A stretch of 14,005 bases of DNA, taken from Chlorobiota bacterium (lineage in GTDB: Bacteria > Bacteroidota > Bacteroidia > Bacteroidales > JAADGE01). The stretch is from assembly GCA_030592825.1 (NCBI GenBank), contig JAUVIG010000056.1, positions 1 through 14,005 on the forward strand, written 5' to 3'. Numbering within the stretch: the first letter of the stretch is position 1; the number at the start of each line of letters is the position of its first letter. The position numbers were made by a program, and so were the translations under genes. The notes beneath the pieces are model-generated. The model did not search any database. It was not told the DNA's origin and worked only from the letters and a program-made list of their open reading frames with translations. Positions 1 to 7,991 of the stretch are shown here, piece after piece.

Positions 1-1888
1 ACAAATAACTGAAACTGTTGATTCGTATTATCTCAATGGCAGCTTCACCGGGTTTTAATACTTTTGCAATATCATTATAAGTAATTGTTTTTAATTCATT
101 AGCTTTTTTAAATTCCTCTGAAGATTTGGTAAGATCTTTTTCCAAATTTAAAACTACTGTTTCGAGAGAATCAATATTAATATTCTCATCTTTCATATCT
201 TCATCGGAATAGGTGTACAATCTTGCCAACCAGCTTTTTGTATCTTGCCAATTGTTATATTTTGAAATAAGAGCTTTATCCCCGCTGTTCAAAATTCTTG
301 CTTTTACTTTGCGTGAAGAACTTAACAACAAAGCTTTTGTGGCAATATGAAAATTATAAACATCTCCGGCAATGTCAGGAACTACATTCTGTGCATCAAC
401 GGCAAAATTATAGAATCTTATAAACTTAGACTGAATCTTTTCCCAAAATTTTGTTTTTTCATACTCATTCATAGCAGGGAAAAATGTATTGATCTGATAG
501 ATGTATTCATTTAATGTCAGCTTATAAGTATCAGCAGCTTTCTTAAAATCTTCTTTTTGCCAATATAATATTGCTAAATTTTCATATGTTAATGTGATAC
601 TGGGATGATGTTCCCCCAAAGTTTTCTTTTGAATTCCGAGAGCTTGATTTAACAAAAGTTCTGCTTCAGCTAAATTATCCTGAGATTGATAAAATAATCC
701 GAGTTCATATATTGCTTGGGCATATGACGGATGTTCTTTTCCGAATTGTTTATCATAAATACCCACAGCTTCTTTTAATAAAGATTCAACTTCTCCGAAA
801 CGCCTCATCTGTTGATATAATGAAGCCAAATTCCTGAGTAAAACAGCATAATCGGGATGCGTGTTTCCCATACGTCTTTTCTTTATTTTTATGGCATCTA
901 AATAAATCTTTTCAGCTTCTTCATATCGTTTAGTCAGTTGAAACAGCAATGCTAAATTCACTTTCAAACGTACATATGTCGATGATTTTTTTTTAACTTC
1001 TTCTCCGGCAAGTTTTATTGATTCTTTCATCAGTTTTTCTGCATCTTTATATTTACCTGTCATTTGATAGATCATTGCTCTGTTATTTTGAACAATGGCA
1101 TATTTGATGCTTTTATCTTCTCCTGTTTTTTTCAAATAATCTTGTGCTTTTATTATATATTCTTCAGCTTTTGTATATAAACCCATATCTTTATATAAAA
1201 CAGCAATATTATTTAATGATTCAGCATAACCGGTTTTATCCGCACCTTTTTCTCTTTTTTCAAGTGCTTTTTTGGTATATTCTTCAGCCAAAGCATATCT
1301 TCCTGTAGTATGATATAAAAGTCCGAGATTGCTGAGTGTTAAACTTGCAAAAGTTGAGTCGCTTAATTTTTCGTCTTCATATATCTTATATGCCTTTAAA
1401 AAAGATTTTTCAGACATTTTGTAACTGCTTGAAACATATAAAATCTCACCGGTATAATTAAAATTTTGACCTTTAATTTTTGGAGGCACTTCATTAGTAT
1501 TTGCAGGATCTGCGAGGTAAATTGCAAAACCCTTTGCTTGTTTCAAATTTCCTTTTGCTTCATGAGGTGTTGAATTATCACCAAATGAAATGGCATAATT
1601 AAAATCGGTAACATCATAACTTTCTGAAAAGTTTGTTAAAGTTTCTTTCCATTGTTCTTTAAATTTGTCATTTATATATTCTTCTGATTTATCATAAAGC
1701 CTGTATATATCATTTTCAAACACATCATTTGTCTTGTCTTTTATTTTATCAGTATCAATCTTTATTTTATCAGTTTTATCTTTTACTATTTTTTTCCAAT
1801 CTTGATAAACATTTTCGCTTATTGCCGGATGAATGATTCCTGATATTAAAAAAATCAATACCGCTGTGATAATCTGTATTTTTTTCAT
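1..1888 (-). CDS. Secreted TPR protein leading into a CHAT domain (partial, C-terminus outside window)
   Basis: The reading frame runs open from an ATG at 1888 to the window edge, 629 codons, so the C-terminus is missing. Residues 1-24 (MKKIQIITAVLIFLISGI...) form a signal peptide, so the product is exported. After a charged spacer, residues about 180-440 hold tandem tetratricopeptide repeats with typical spacing, for example LSNLGLLYHTTGRYALAEEY, LRNLASLYQQMRRFGEVESL and YENLAILYWQKEDFKKA. A helical linker follows, and the last visible residues (KPGEAAIEIIRINSFSYL) match the first strand of CHAT (caspase HetF-associated with TPRs) domains of Bacteroidota. The CHAT catalytic His and Cys would lie outside the window, so protease activity cannot be judged. 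CHAT proteins are caspase-like peptidases or scaffolds, and TPRs bind partners. The gene lies in the same direction behind the HMA gene but is separated from it by a terminator. The TPR call is firm and the CHAT call is good. Confidence 0.85.
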   Translation of the reverse strand, partial: MKKIQIITAVLIFLISGIIHPAISENVYQDWKKIVKDKTDKIKIDTDKIKDKTNDVFENDIYRLYDKSEEYINDKFKEQWKETLTNFSESYDVTDFNYAISFGDNSTPHEAKGNLKQAKGFAIYLADPANTNEVPPKIKGQNFNYTGEILYVSSSYKMSEKSFLKAYKIYEDEKLSDSTFASLTLSNLGLLYHTTGRYALAEEYTKKALEKREKGADKTGYAESLNNIAVLYKDMGLYTKAEEYIIKAQDYLKKTGEDKSIKYAIVQNNRAMIYQMTGKYKDAEKLMKESIKLAGEEVKKKSSTYVRLKVNLALLFQLTKRYEEAEKIYLDAIKIKKRRMGNTHPDYAVLLRNLASLYQQMRRFGEVESLLKEAVGIYDKQFGKEHPSYAQAIYELGLFYQSQDNLAEAELLLNQALGIQKKTLGEHHPSITLTYENLAILYWQKEDFKKAADTYKLTLNEYIYQINTFFPAMNEYEKTKFWEKIQSKFIRFYNFAVDAQNVVPDIAGDVYNFHIATKALLLSSSRKVKARILNSGDKALISKYNNWQDTKSWLARLYTYSDEDMKDENINIDSLETVVLNLEKDLTKSSEEFKKANELKTITYNDIAKVLKPGEAAIEIIRINSFSYL

Positions 1889-1972
1889 TTGTCTTATTTT
1901 TTAAGTCTGTATTATTATTTTCAAAATATAAATTTATGACTTTTTTTTGATATAACTTCTAAAAATAAAAAA

Positions 1973-1999
1973 AGCCGGGCATTTACCCGGCTGATTTTT
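1973..1999 (-). terminator. Intrinsic terminator of the HMA-like gene
   Basis: A perfect 7-bp GC-rich stem, AGCCGGG (1973-1979) with CCCGGCT (1986-1992), closes a 6-nt loop. On the minus strand it is followed by a run of T residues (the A tract at 1961-1973 read on the other strand). It starts about 25 nt past the stop codon at 2017, so it should end transcription of the metal operon before the TPR/CHAT gene. A T run (1995-1999) on the plus strand could give weaker termination in that direction. Confidence 0.85.
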
Positions 2000-2016
2000 A
2001 ACTAAAACAACTAAAT

Positions 2017-2421
2017 TTATTTGTGACTATTACATTTATGACTGCAATTACTCTTATATTTGCTTCCGCAATTACTCTTTTTAACCAACGGTTTTTTACA
2101 TTCAGGCGGTAATTTTGTATATGCATCTTTATCCGCTTTTTTATCATCGGCATCATAACCTAAATTTGTAATTGCTTCACAAATTACATCATAATCTGTT
2201 TTTTTATCTGAATATTTAACAGTTACTACTTTTGATTTCAAATCAAGTTCTACATCTTTTATTCCTTTTTCATAAGCCAAATAATTTTCAATTGTTTTTT
2301 TACAAAGCTCTGATTGTGCCGAAGTTTTTATTTTAACATACTTTAAACCTTGAGCATTTGAAGCTGTGGTAAATACAAAAAATAAAATTGTTACGATTGA
2401 TAATGTTTTTAATGTTCTCAT
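2017..2421 (-). CDS. Secreted heavy-metal-associated (HMA-like) domain protein with Cys/His tail
   Basis: A 134-aa protein with a clear signal peptide (residues 1-23, ending ASNAQ), so probably periplasmic. Residues about 26-92 follow the ferredoxin-like pattern of HMA domains: a first strand, a loop with SELCKKTIENYL, a second strand (DVELDLKSKVVTVKY), a second helix (DVICEAITNLGYDA) and the usual GYDA ending. The canonical metal loop is MxCxxC. Here Ser stands at the first Cys position, leaving one loop Cys. The C-terminal 27 residues are rich in Cys, His, Lys and Ser (CKK...NCGSKYKSNCSHKCNSHK) and probably supply further metal ligands. It is the last gene of the probable metal operon behind the TonB receptor and the Cys-rich protein, with a strong terminator downstream. 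The likely job is binding or passing on a soft metal such as copper in the periplasm. The metal identity is inferred. Confidence 0.75.
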   Translation of the reverse strand: MRTLKTLSIVTILFFVFTTASNAQGLKYVKIKTSAQSELCKKTIENYLAYEKGIKDVELDLKSKVVTVKYSDKKTDYDVICEAITNLGYDADDKKADKDAYTKLPPECKKPLVKKSNCGSKYKSNCSHKCNSHK

Positions 2422-2568
2422 TTTAATTTAATTTTAGTTTGTGAATATTTGTTTATTTATTACTGCTTTTTACGAGCTGTTTTGACCCGCTTAAAAGCTA
2501 ATTCTTTGAGTTGTTATTCTTTATTAAATTTACAATAGTGTCATACTATTTAGTCTATCCATAAAGTC

Positions 2569-2695
2569 AGTGTTTGGTTCAGAATGTTCGAGTTCGAGGC
2601 ATCTGAAGTGTTTATAATCAGGAGTCCGTCGGCTGACGGATGACTGATTATAAACATAAGGATAACGAAGAAGTCGGACATTATGGACAAACACT
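2569..2695. repeat. Long imperfect palindrome between receptor and HMA genes
   Basis: Two 45-nt arms (2577-2621 and 2644-2688) are inverted copies of equal length. The inner 12 nt match perfectly (GTTTATAATCAG at 2610-2621 with CTGATTATAAAC at 2644-2655), about 15 of the outer 19 match, and the middle has diverged. Inside sits a second perfect hairpin, TCCGTC-GGCT-GACGGA (2625-2640). Outside, AGTGTTTG (2569-2576) pairs with CAAACACT (2688-2695) after a one-base shift and touches the receptor stop codon. It has no T run suited to termination. It looks like an intergenic palindromic repeat or a tiny non-autonomous element, and in RNA could form a long hairpin in the operon transcript. Confidence 0.7.
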
Positions 2696-4913
2696 ATTTA
2701 ATCTTTAATCTTATACCGACAAAAAACTTCCTTCCTGTTACAGGTCCCCAAACCACAGATGCATCAAAATATTCCCCGAAAGGGTTCTCTGCATCAATAA
2801 TTACATTTTTTTGTTTGTAATTTGATAAATTTTCAGAACCTGCATAAATATCAAGATGTTTAAACCGTTTTGTAATTTGAACATGCAAAATATAATATGA
2901 AGGAGAACTTTCATTTATCCTGAATTCAGCAGGATTTTCACTTAAATCAGGTAAAGGACTTGTTCCTGTAAATTGATTAGTGATGTCCACCATCCATTTA
3001 TTGAATTTTGTTGCATAAGAAAATGTTAACAAACCTTTATATTTGTTAATTACAGGTTTCTCAATTAACTCGTTATTCATAGTAACATGTACATCATTCA
3101 ACCGGAATGCTGCTGAAATGTCAAATCTATTTATCGGCTTAAGGCTGAATTCTGCTTGAAAACTGTTTGAATATGACTTTCCTTTTAAATTATAAAATCT
3201 TATTTCATTTACATCTGTATTAATATCTGCAACCAATTGATTTACAAAATCTGTTCTGTAAAAATCAATGCTGAAATTTGCATCTTTTATATCTGAAAAA
3301 TGTAATTCTCCGGTAAAATTAACACCATAATTCCATGCCTCTTCAGCTTTAAAATCTTCTTCAATAACAAGTATTCTTGAACTTGCAAAAATTGCAGGAT
3401 TTTCAGCAAAAATATTGGAGGTTCTGAATCCTTTACCTGCAGATGCTCGTAAAACAAAATCATGATTTATGTTATACTTCGCATGCAGCCTCGGTGTTAC
3501 AAAAACACCGTAAAGATTATTAAAATCAGCTCTTATTCCGGCAATTAAGCTAAACTTATCAGGAATAATATAAGTGTATTGAGAAAATATTCCCGGAACA
3601 ACTTCTGTCCTTGAATAATCTTCGAAATTATATTGTTCATCAAAATCATCATAAACAAAACTTCCGCCGAAATTCAAGTTATTTTGAGTTGATTTGATTA
3701 TCGTTTGAAAAATTACGTTTGCATAAAAACTGTTCTGAATGCCTGAATATGATTTGTTCCCGAATAAAGAACTTTGTTCATGTCTTGATAAAGAATATGT
3801 GGAACCAACACTTGAATAATCTGTTCCCGGTATCAGAAAACCTAATTTCCCCCAAATCTCATACTGCCGAGTATCAATTTCTATTCCGTAGAAACTTCCG
3901 TTATCATCAGGATTTTGGATAAAATTAATCTGCCCTCCGTCTTTTTCGTCTTGCAAAAATCTAATGCCGATTTGCCCGTCCAATTTTCTGTTGTTATCAA
4001 ATTTCCAACGATTAATAAAATTATATTGCGACATTAGCGGCATATCAGCAAAACCATCCTTATTTTGGTCATGCAAAAAATCCAATCTTGAACCGTGCAG
4101 AAAGAACATTGTTGAAACTTTATCTGTCAGTTTAAATGCCGATGTTATATTTGATTCAAACTTGCCTTCAGAATTGGAATAAAGATTTAAAAACAAGCTT
4201 TCGGAATTTTCAGGTTTCTTCAATTCTATATTAATTTGTCCTGTTGTAGATTCATATCCGTTGATAACATCAGCAGTACCTTTTGATATTTGCACAGATT
4301 GCATCCATGTACCGGGAATAAAAGATAAACCGTAAGTTGAAGATAAACCTCTTACAGCAGGCATATTCTCTCGTAATATTTGAGAATATTTACCTGCTAA
4401 ACCTAACATCTTTATTTGTTTTGCTCCGGTAACTGCATCTGTATAAGTTACATCAACAGTTGCTGTATTCTCAAAACTTTCTGACAGATTACAACACGGC
4501 AATTTGTTCAAACCTGCTTCAGTTATAATTTGTTTTGCTTCAATGCTTTGGGATGAATTAAATTGCCCGCCTAAATCAGCATTTATTATAACTTCTTCAA
4601 TCTCATAACCTTTAGTAAGAAGTATATTTAATAAACTTGTATTTTTATTTACTTGAATAGTATCATTTTCATAACCTGTTATTGCAACTATCAACACATT
4701 AGTTTCATGTGTTTTCTCTAATTCAAAATATCCGTTAATGTCTGTTGTTGTACCAATGCTTGTATTTATCCAAAAAACGCTTACACCTGTTAACGGAATT
4801 TGCTTTTCATTATTTTCATTTTCAGTCTTAACATACCCTTGAATTTTTTCTGCAAAAATAAATACGGGTATTATTAAGAATATAAAAATCAAAATAAAAG
4901 TTTTATTTCTCAT
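2694..4913 (-). CDS. TonB-dependent outer-membrane receptor, probably metal-related
   Basis: A 739-aa protein, within the usual size range for TonB-dependent receptors. Residues 1-21 are a signal peptide. Residues about 23-105 form a carboxypeptidase-regulatory-like beta-sandwich (IQGYVKTENENN..., then TDINGYFELE), common on Bacteroidota receptors. A plug domain follows (about 115-235) with QIKMLGLAGKYSQILREN and VQISKGTADVINGYESTTGQ, then a 22-strand-type barrel to the end with alternating aromatic strands and the final GRKFFVGIRLKIK. The plug carries an adjacent Cys pair (C140, C141 in KLPCCNLSESF), suggestive of soft-metal binding. It imports a scarce ligand across the outer membrane with TonB energy. 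With the Cys/His-rich gene upstream and the HMA gene downstream on the same strand, copper or another transition metal, free or chelated, is the likely cargo. The substrate is not proved by sequence. Confidence 0.9.
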   Translation of the reverse strand: MRNKTFILIFIFLIIPVFIFAEKIQGYVKTENENNEKQIPLTGVSVFWINTSIGTTTDINGYFELEKTHETNVLIVAITGYENDTIQVNKNTSLLNILLTKGYEIEEVIINADLGGQFNSSQSIEAKQIITEAGLNKLPCCNLSESFENTATVDVTYTDAVTGAKQIKMLGLAGKYSQILRENMPAVRGLSSTYGLSFIPGTWMQSVQISKGTADVINGYESTTGQINIELKKPENSESLFLNLYSNSEGKFESNITSAFKLTDKVSTMFFLHGSRLDFLHDQNKDGFADMPLMSQYNFINRWKFDNNRKLDGQIGIRFLQDEKDGGQINFIQNPDDNGSFYGIEIDTRQYEIWGKLGFLIPGTDYSSVGSTYSLSRHEQSSLFGNKSYSGIQNSFYANVIFQTIIKSTQNNLNFGGSFVYDDFDEQYNFEDYSRTEVVPGIFSQYTYIIPDKFSLIAGIRADFNNLYGVFVTPRLHAKYNINHDFVLRASAGKGFRTSNIFAENPAIFASSRILVIEEDFKAEEAWNYGVNFTGELHFSDIKDANFSIDFYRTDFVNQLVADINTDVNEIRFYNLKGKSYSNSFQAEFSLKPINRFDISAAFRLNDVHVTMNNELIEKPVINKYKGLLTFSYATKFNKWMVDITNQFTGTSPLPDLSENPAEFRINESSPSYYILHVQITKRFKHLDIYAGSENLSNYKQKNVIIDAENPFGEYFDASVVWGPVTGRKFFVGIRLKIK

Positions 4914-4960
4914 TTTTCTGTATTTAGAATGTTATTATATATAATTTAAATACAGTACCA

Positions 4961-5011
4961 TCTTAATTAACAGCACGATGAACTTAACAATTATCAAAAT
5001 AATAATTAAGA
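4961..5011. repeat. Inverted repeat in the gap upstream of the receptor
   Basis: TCTTAATTA (4961-4969) and TAATTAAGA (5003-5011) are perfect 9-nt inverted copies 33 nt apart, in the 124-nt gap between the Cys-rich gene and the receptor start. The arms are purely AT apart from one G:C pair, so chance is possible in this AT-rich DNA. It could be a weak operator or leader hairpin for the receptor. Confidence 0.25.
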
Positions 5012-5037
5012 CGATACTTCAGTAAAAAAATGAGAAA

Positions 5038-5490
5038 TCAAATTCGTAAAATACAAATATTATGCAGGAGGTCTATCCCGAACAAATCAGGAGGTTTAAT
5101 AATTTGAGTTGATGTATCAACAGAATGTTTTTGAACTTTTTCTTTATAATCAAAAAAATTAAATATTTCTAAACATACTTTTTGAAATTTAATTTTAATG
5201 AAAGAAAAAGTATAAGGTTCTGATATTTTCAAATAATAGGTATCATCTGAACAGCAATCAGTGTCTTTCTCTGAATTAATTTCGCAAACAGAACCGTAAC
5301 AACATGTTTTATCAGAAGATTGATGATTTTCATGTTCATGCATTTGTTTATGCTCATGTTTACCTGTGTTTATATAAATTTCTGATATTTCACAAGATTG
5401 GCACTCATGAAAAATCAAGAAAAGTCCGGTAGATGATAATAAAAAAACTACGGAAAAGAATAACAATGCTATTTTATTGAAAATACTCAT
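5038..5490 (-). CDS. Exported Cys/His-rich small protein, HYC_CC_PP-like
   Basis: A 150-aa protein with a hydrophobic N-terminal segment (residues about 7-27), either a signal peptide or a membrane anchor. Just after it comes HECQSCE, then a His-rich stretch (KHEHKQMHEHENHQ), paired cysteines (CCYGSVCE and TDCC), and near the C-terminus a KPPDL motif. The order of an early His/Cys group, CC pairs and a late PP resembles the small Bacteroidota proteins annotated as HYC_CC_PP family, which tend to sit beside TonB receptors and HMA proteins. I make that assignment from motif order only. His and Cys clusters point to metal binding in the periplasm or at the membrane. It is the first gene of the three-gene minus-strand set, 124 nt ahead of the receptor. 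No Bacteroides-type promoter was recognised upstream. Confidence 0.6.
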   Translation of the reverse strand: MSIFNKIALLFFSVVFLLSSTGLFLIFHECQSCEISEIYINTGKHEHKQMHEHENHQSSDKTCCYGSVCEINSEKDTDCCSDDTYYLKISEPYTFSFIKIKFQKVCLEIFNFFDYKEKVQKHSVDTSTQIIKPPDLFGIDLLHNICILRI

Positions 5491-5896
5491 AAATATTAAA
5501 ACGCAATATTAATATGAATTATTCTAAAAATCAAAAAAAATTATAATATAAGGAATATTTGAGCTTTTTTGAAGAAGTAAAAAATGGAAAAGAATAAGTT
5601 TAAATGTGCCTTTGGTAAAAATTCAAAAAATTCAGTTTTTATATGAAGAAACCGTAAGAGTATGATAATCTGCAAAATAACTGATTTTTTTTAATTTTTA
5701 TGAATAATGCAGGTTAGGGACTGTAACGAAATAAACTGTGCTTTTTTTAGAAGTTAATAATGCTTTTTAATTTAACGCATTAAAAATAAACATTTTGCAT
5801 CACTTTTTCAATTTTTATTTAAGATTTTTAAGTATTAATTTGAGTATTAATTTAATTTTTTCGTATATTTGGTTCTTTAAATAATAAATTGCAAGT
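5491..5896. other. Divergent intergenic region
   Basis: This 406-nt AT-rich gap separates the minus-strand metal genes from the plus-strand signalling genes. It should hold promoters in both directions. Only the rightward promoter (5839-5871) was recognised. A 20-codon ATG frame at 5584-5646 is probably chance. A short direct repeat of ACTGT flanks a 9-nt spacer near 5720-5738. No RNA gene or further repeat was seen. Confidence 0.6.
5839..5871 (+). promoter_or_regulatory. Bacteroides-type promoter of the receiver-PAS-kinase gene
   Basis: A -33 element TTTG (5839-5842) and a -7 element TATATTTG (5864-5871, fitting TAnnTTTG) are separated by 21 nt, within the 19-21 nt spacing known for the primary sigma factor of Bacteroidota. 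Transcription would start about 7 nt further on, giving a short leader of about 20 nt before the ATG at 5897. Confidence 0.7.
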
Positions 5897-7423
5897 ATGT
5901 TAAAAGCAATTAAGATATTAATATTGGAAGACTTTGTATCTGATATATTCTTGATTGAAAGACAATTTAAAAGAAATAAACTAAATTACAAGCTCAAACA
6001 CACTGACAATAAAACTGATTTTGAGAAATACCTGAAAACATTTAAGCCGGATATCATTCTTTCCGATTATAACTTACCTGATTTTAACGGACTTGATGCA
6101 TTATCCATTGTTGTTCAACATCCTACATACATTCCTTTCATTATAGTAACCGGAGCTTTAGATGAAGAAACAGCAGTTGCTTGTATCAAAGCCGGGGCTG
6201 ATGATTATTTAACAAAAGAGAATTTAACACGACTTGTTTCTGCAATAAAATCATCCATTGACAAAAGGGATACATTAATTAAAAAAGAAAAAGCAGAGGA
6301 GGAAACAAAACAATTAGCAAAAGAACTGCAAACATTAATTAAAACAGTAAATACACCCATTTTTGGTGTAGATAAAAAAGGGGAAATAAATGAATGGAAT
6401 AATGCAACTGAAGAAATAACCGGTTTTACAAAAAAAAGTGTTTTAGAGAAGAATTTTGTTGAAAATTTTATTCACGAAGACCAAAAAGAAACAGTAAACC
6501 GGATTATCACAGATGCGATTAAAGGCTCAAGTATTATTAATTTTGAGATATTGTTCAAAACGGAAAAGAGATATAAGAAATTATTGCTGAACACCACAAC
6601 AAAAAGAAATAATTTCGGAGAAGTTATAGGAGTTATTCTTATTGGGCAAGATATTACCAAAATGGCGGATTACAGAGAGGAATTGGAACAAAAGATTGAA
6701 GAACGAACAAAAAAACTTAAAACAGCTTTAGAAAAAGAAAAAGAATTGAATGAGTTAAAATCTTGCTTTGTTTCTATGGCATCTCACGAGTTCAGAACGC
6801 CCTTGTCTGCAATAGGATTTGCTTCAGGGTTTTTGAAAAAATACGGAGACAGAATTGACAAAGAGGCACATGATAAAAAACTTGATAAAATTAATATTCA
6901 AGTTAAATATCTTACTTCAATGCTTGATGATATACTTACCATAGGAAAAGCTGATGCAAGATCTAAGTTCAAGCCTGAAACATTAAAGTTTTCCGACTTT
7001 ATTAAACCATTGTTGGAAGAAGTGAAAACAGTATCCGAAAATTCTCATGAAATTGAGTTTTTAATGACAAATAAGAATTTTACAATTGACTTAGATCCAA
7101 AATTAGGAAGGAATATTTTTATCAATTTACTGACCAATGCAATTAAGTATACACCCGGAAAGAAACATATACTGTTTGAAAATAATATAGAAAACGGCAG
7201 CTTAATATCTAAAGTTACAGATTTTGGAATAGGTATTCCAGAAGAAGAATTAGAAATGGTTTTTACTCCGTTTCACAGAGCAAAAAATACAGAAGCAATA
7301 CAAGGAACAGGCTTAGGATTAGCAATTGTAAAAGAAGCAGTTGAAATTCATAAAGGAACGGTAAGCGTAGAAAGCAAAAAAAATAAAGGAACGACTTTTA
7401 CAATAAAATTACCCTTAAAATAA
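5897..7423 (+). CDS. Receiver-PAS-histidine kinase (soluble)
   Basis: A 508-aa protein with no membrane segment. Residues 5-120 are a response-regulator receiver with a complete active site: acidic pair E11/D12, phospho-acceptor D57 in LSDYNLPDFNG, T85 and K107. Residues about 140-260 are a PAS domain ending in GQDITKM, followed by a coiled coil. The HisKA domain has its H-box at ASHEFRTPLSAI, with H297 as phosphorylation site. The ATPase domain shows the N-box (NLLTNAIKY), G1 (DFGIGIP), F (FTPFHRA) and G2 (GTGLGLAI) boxes. An N-terminal receiver suggests the kinase is controlled by, or passes phosphate to, its own receiver. A single-domain regulator starts 26 nt downstream and is the natural partner. 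The signal sensed by the PAS domain is unknown. Its N-terminus is collinear with that of the partial gene at 13465, so the two are paralogues. Confidence 0.9.
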   Translation: MLKAIKILILEDFVSDIFLIERQFKRNKLNYKLKHTDNKTDFEKYLKTFKPDIILSDYNLPDFNGLDALSIVVQHPTYIPFIIVTGALDEETAVACIKAGADDYLTKENLTRLVSAIKSSIDKRDTLIKKEKAEEETKQLAKELQTLIKTVNTPIFGVDKKGEINEWNNATEEITGFTKKSVLEKNFVENFIHEDQKETVNRIITDAIKGSSIINFEILFKTEKRYKKLLLNTTTKRNNFGEVIGVILIGQDITKMADYREELEQKIEERTKKLKTALEKEKELNELKSCFVSMASHEFRTPLSAIGFASGFLKKYGDRIDKEAHDKKLDKINIQVKYLTSMLDDILTIGKADARSKFKPETLKFSDFIKPLLEEVKTVSENSHEIEFLMTNKNFTIDLDPKLGRNIFINLLTNAIKYTPGKKHILFENNIENGSLISKVTDFGIGIPEEELEMVFTPFHRAKNTEAIQGTGLGLAIVKEAVEIHKGTVSVESKKNKGTTFTIKLPLK

Positions 7424-7449
7424 ATATACACACTAATAATCAAAAAATT

Positions 7450-7887
7450 ATGAACAAGCATCAACAAATTGAAATTATATTAGTGGAAGATAATTCGGAC
7501 GATGCACGTTTGGCAATCCGGGAACTTACGAAAAATAATCTTGCAAATAATCTGATACATTTAAAAGACGGAGAAGAAGCATTAAATTATTTTTTCGGAG
7601 AAAAAGATGAAGCAAAGTATTATTCAGAAAAAATATCTAAGTTGGTTTTACTTGATTTAAAAATGCCGAAAGTCAGCGGAATAGAAGTTTTAAGGGAACT
7701 AAGGAAAAATGAGAAAACAAAATCAATTCCGGTGGTTGTATTTACATCTTCAAGTGAAGAAAAAGATATTATTGAGACCTACAAACTGGGAGTGAACAGC
7801 TATATTGTGAAACCTGTTGATTTTGACAGATTTACAGAAGTCATTAAGGAAATCGGTTATTATTGGTTGGTCATTAATAAAATGTAA
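7450..7887 (+). CDS. Single-domain response regulator (Rcp1-like receiver)
   Basis: A 145-aa protein that is only a receiver domain: acidic residues E13/D14, phospho-acceptor D69 in LLDLKMPKVSG, T99 in VFTSSSEE and K121 in VKPVDF. The longer loop between helix 1 and strand 3 (FFGEKDEAKYYSEK) is typical of receivers related to the cyanobacterial phytochrome regulator Rcp1, which often pair with PAS-rich kinases. There is no DNA-binding or enzymatic output domain, so it should act as a phosphate shuttle or by protein contact. It lies 26 nt behind the receiver-PAS-kinase and is probably cotranscribed with it. Its acceptance of phosphate from H297 of that kinase is inferred. Confidence 0.9.
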   Translation: MNKHQQIEIILVEDNSDDARLAIRELTKNNLANNLIHLKDGEEALNYFFGEKDEAKYYSEKISKLVLLDLKMPKVSGIEVLRELRKNEKTKSIPVVVFTSSSEEKDIIETYKLGVNSYIVKPVDFDRFTEVIKEIGYYWLVINKM

Positions 7888-7916
7888 TATTCATTCATTT
7901 AAGCATTACAGTATTT

Positions 7917-7936
7917 CCTGTCTGCCGACCGGCAGG
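7917..7936. repeat. Short GC-rich palindrome, REP-like
   Basis: CCTGTCTGCCGACCGGCAGG is a GC-rich island in AT-rich intergenic DNA. It folds as CTGCC-GACC-GGCAG, or as a longer imperfect stem bounded by TTCC/GGAA. Its first 12 nt (CCTGTCTGCCGA) are identical to the start of the element inserted in the large kinase gene near 11333. It has no T run, so it is not a standard terminator, although it lies 30 nt past the response-regulator stop. Confidence 0.65.
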
Positions 7937-7991
7937 AATCATTTAACGCAATCATATGAAAGCATTAATAAAAATATTTAATCATCATTAA

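Noticed and set aside
5584..5646. 20-codon ATG frame in the divergent gap (MEKNKFKCAFGKNSK...)
   Set aside because: Too short, no promoter or ribosome site in front, and nothing recognisable in the product.
5717..5740. GGGACTGTAACG...ACTGTG, reminiscent of an insertion-sequence end
   Set aside because: No partner inverted repeat, target duplication or transposase remnant is visible. A single ACTGT direct repeat is weak evidence.
7917..7936. GC palindrome after the response regulator as an intrinsic terminator
   Set aside because: No T run on either side. Its likeness to the insert within the kinase gene fits a repeat element better, although some termination cannot be excluded.
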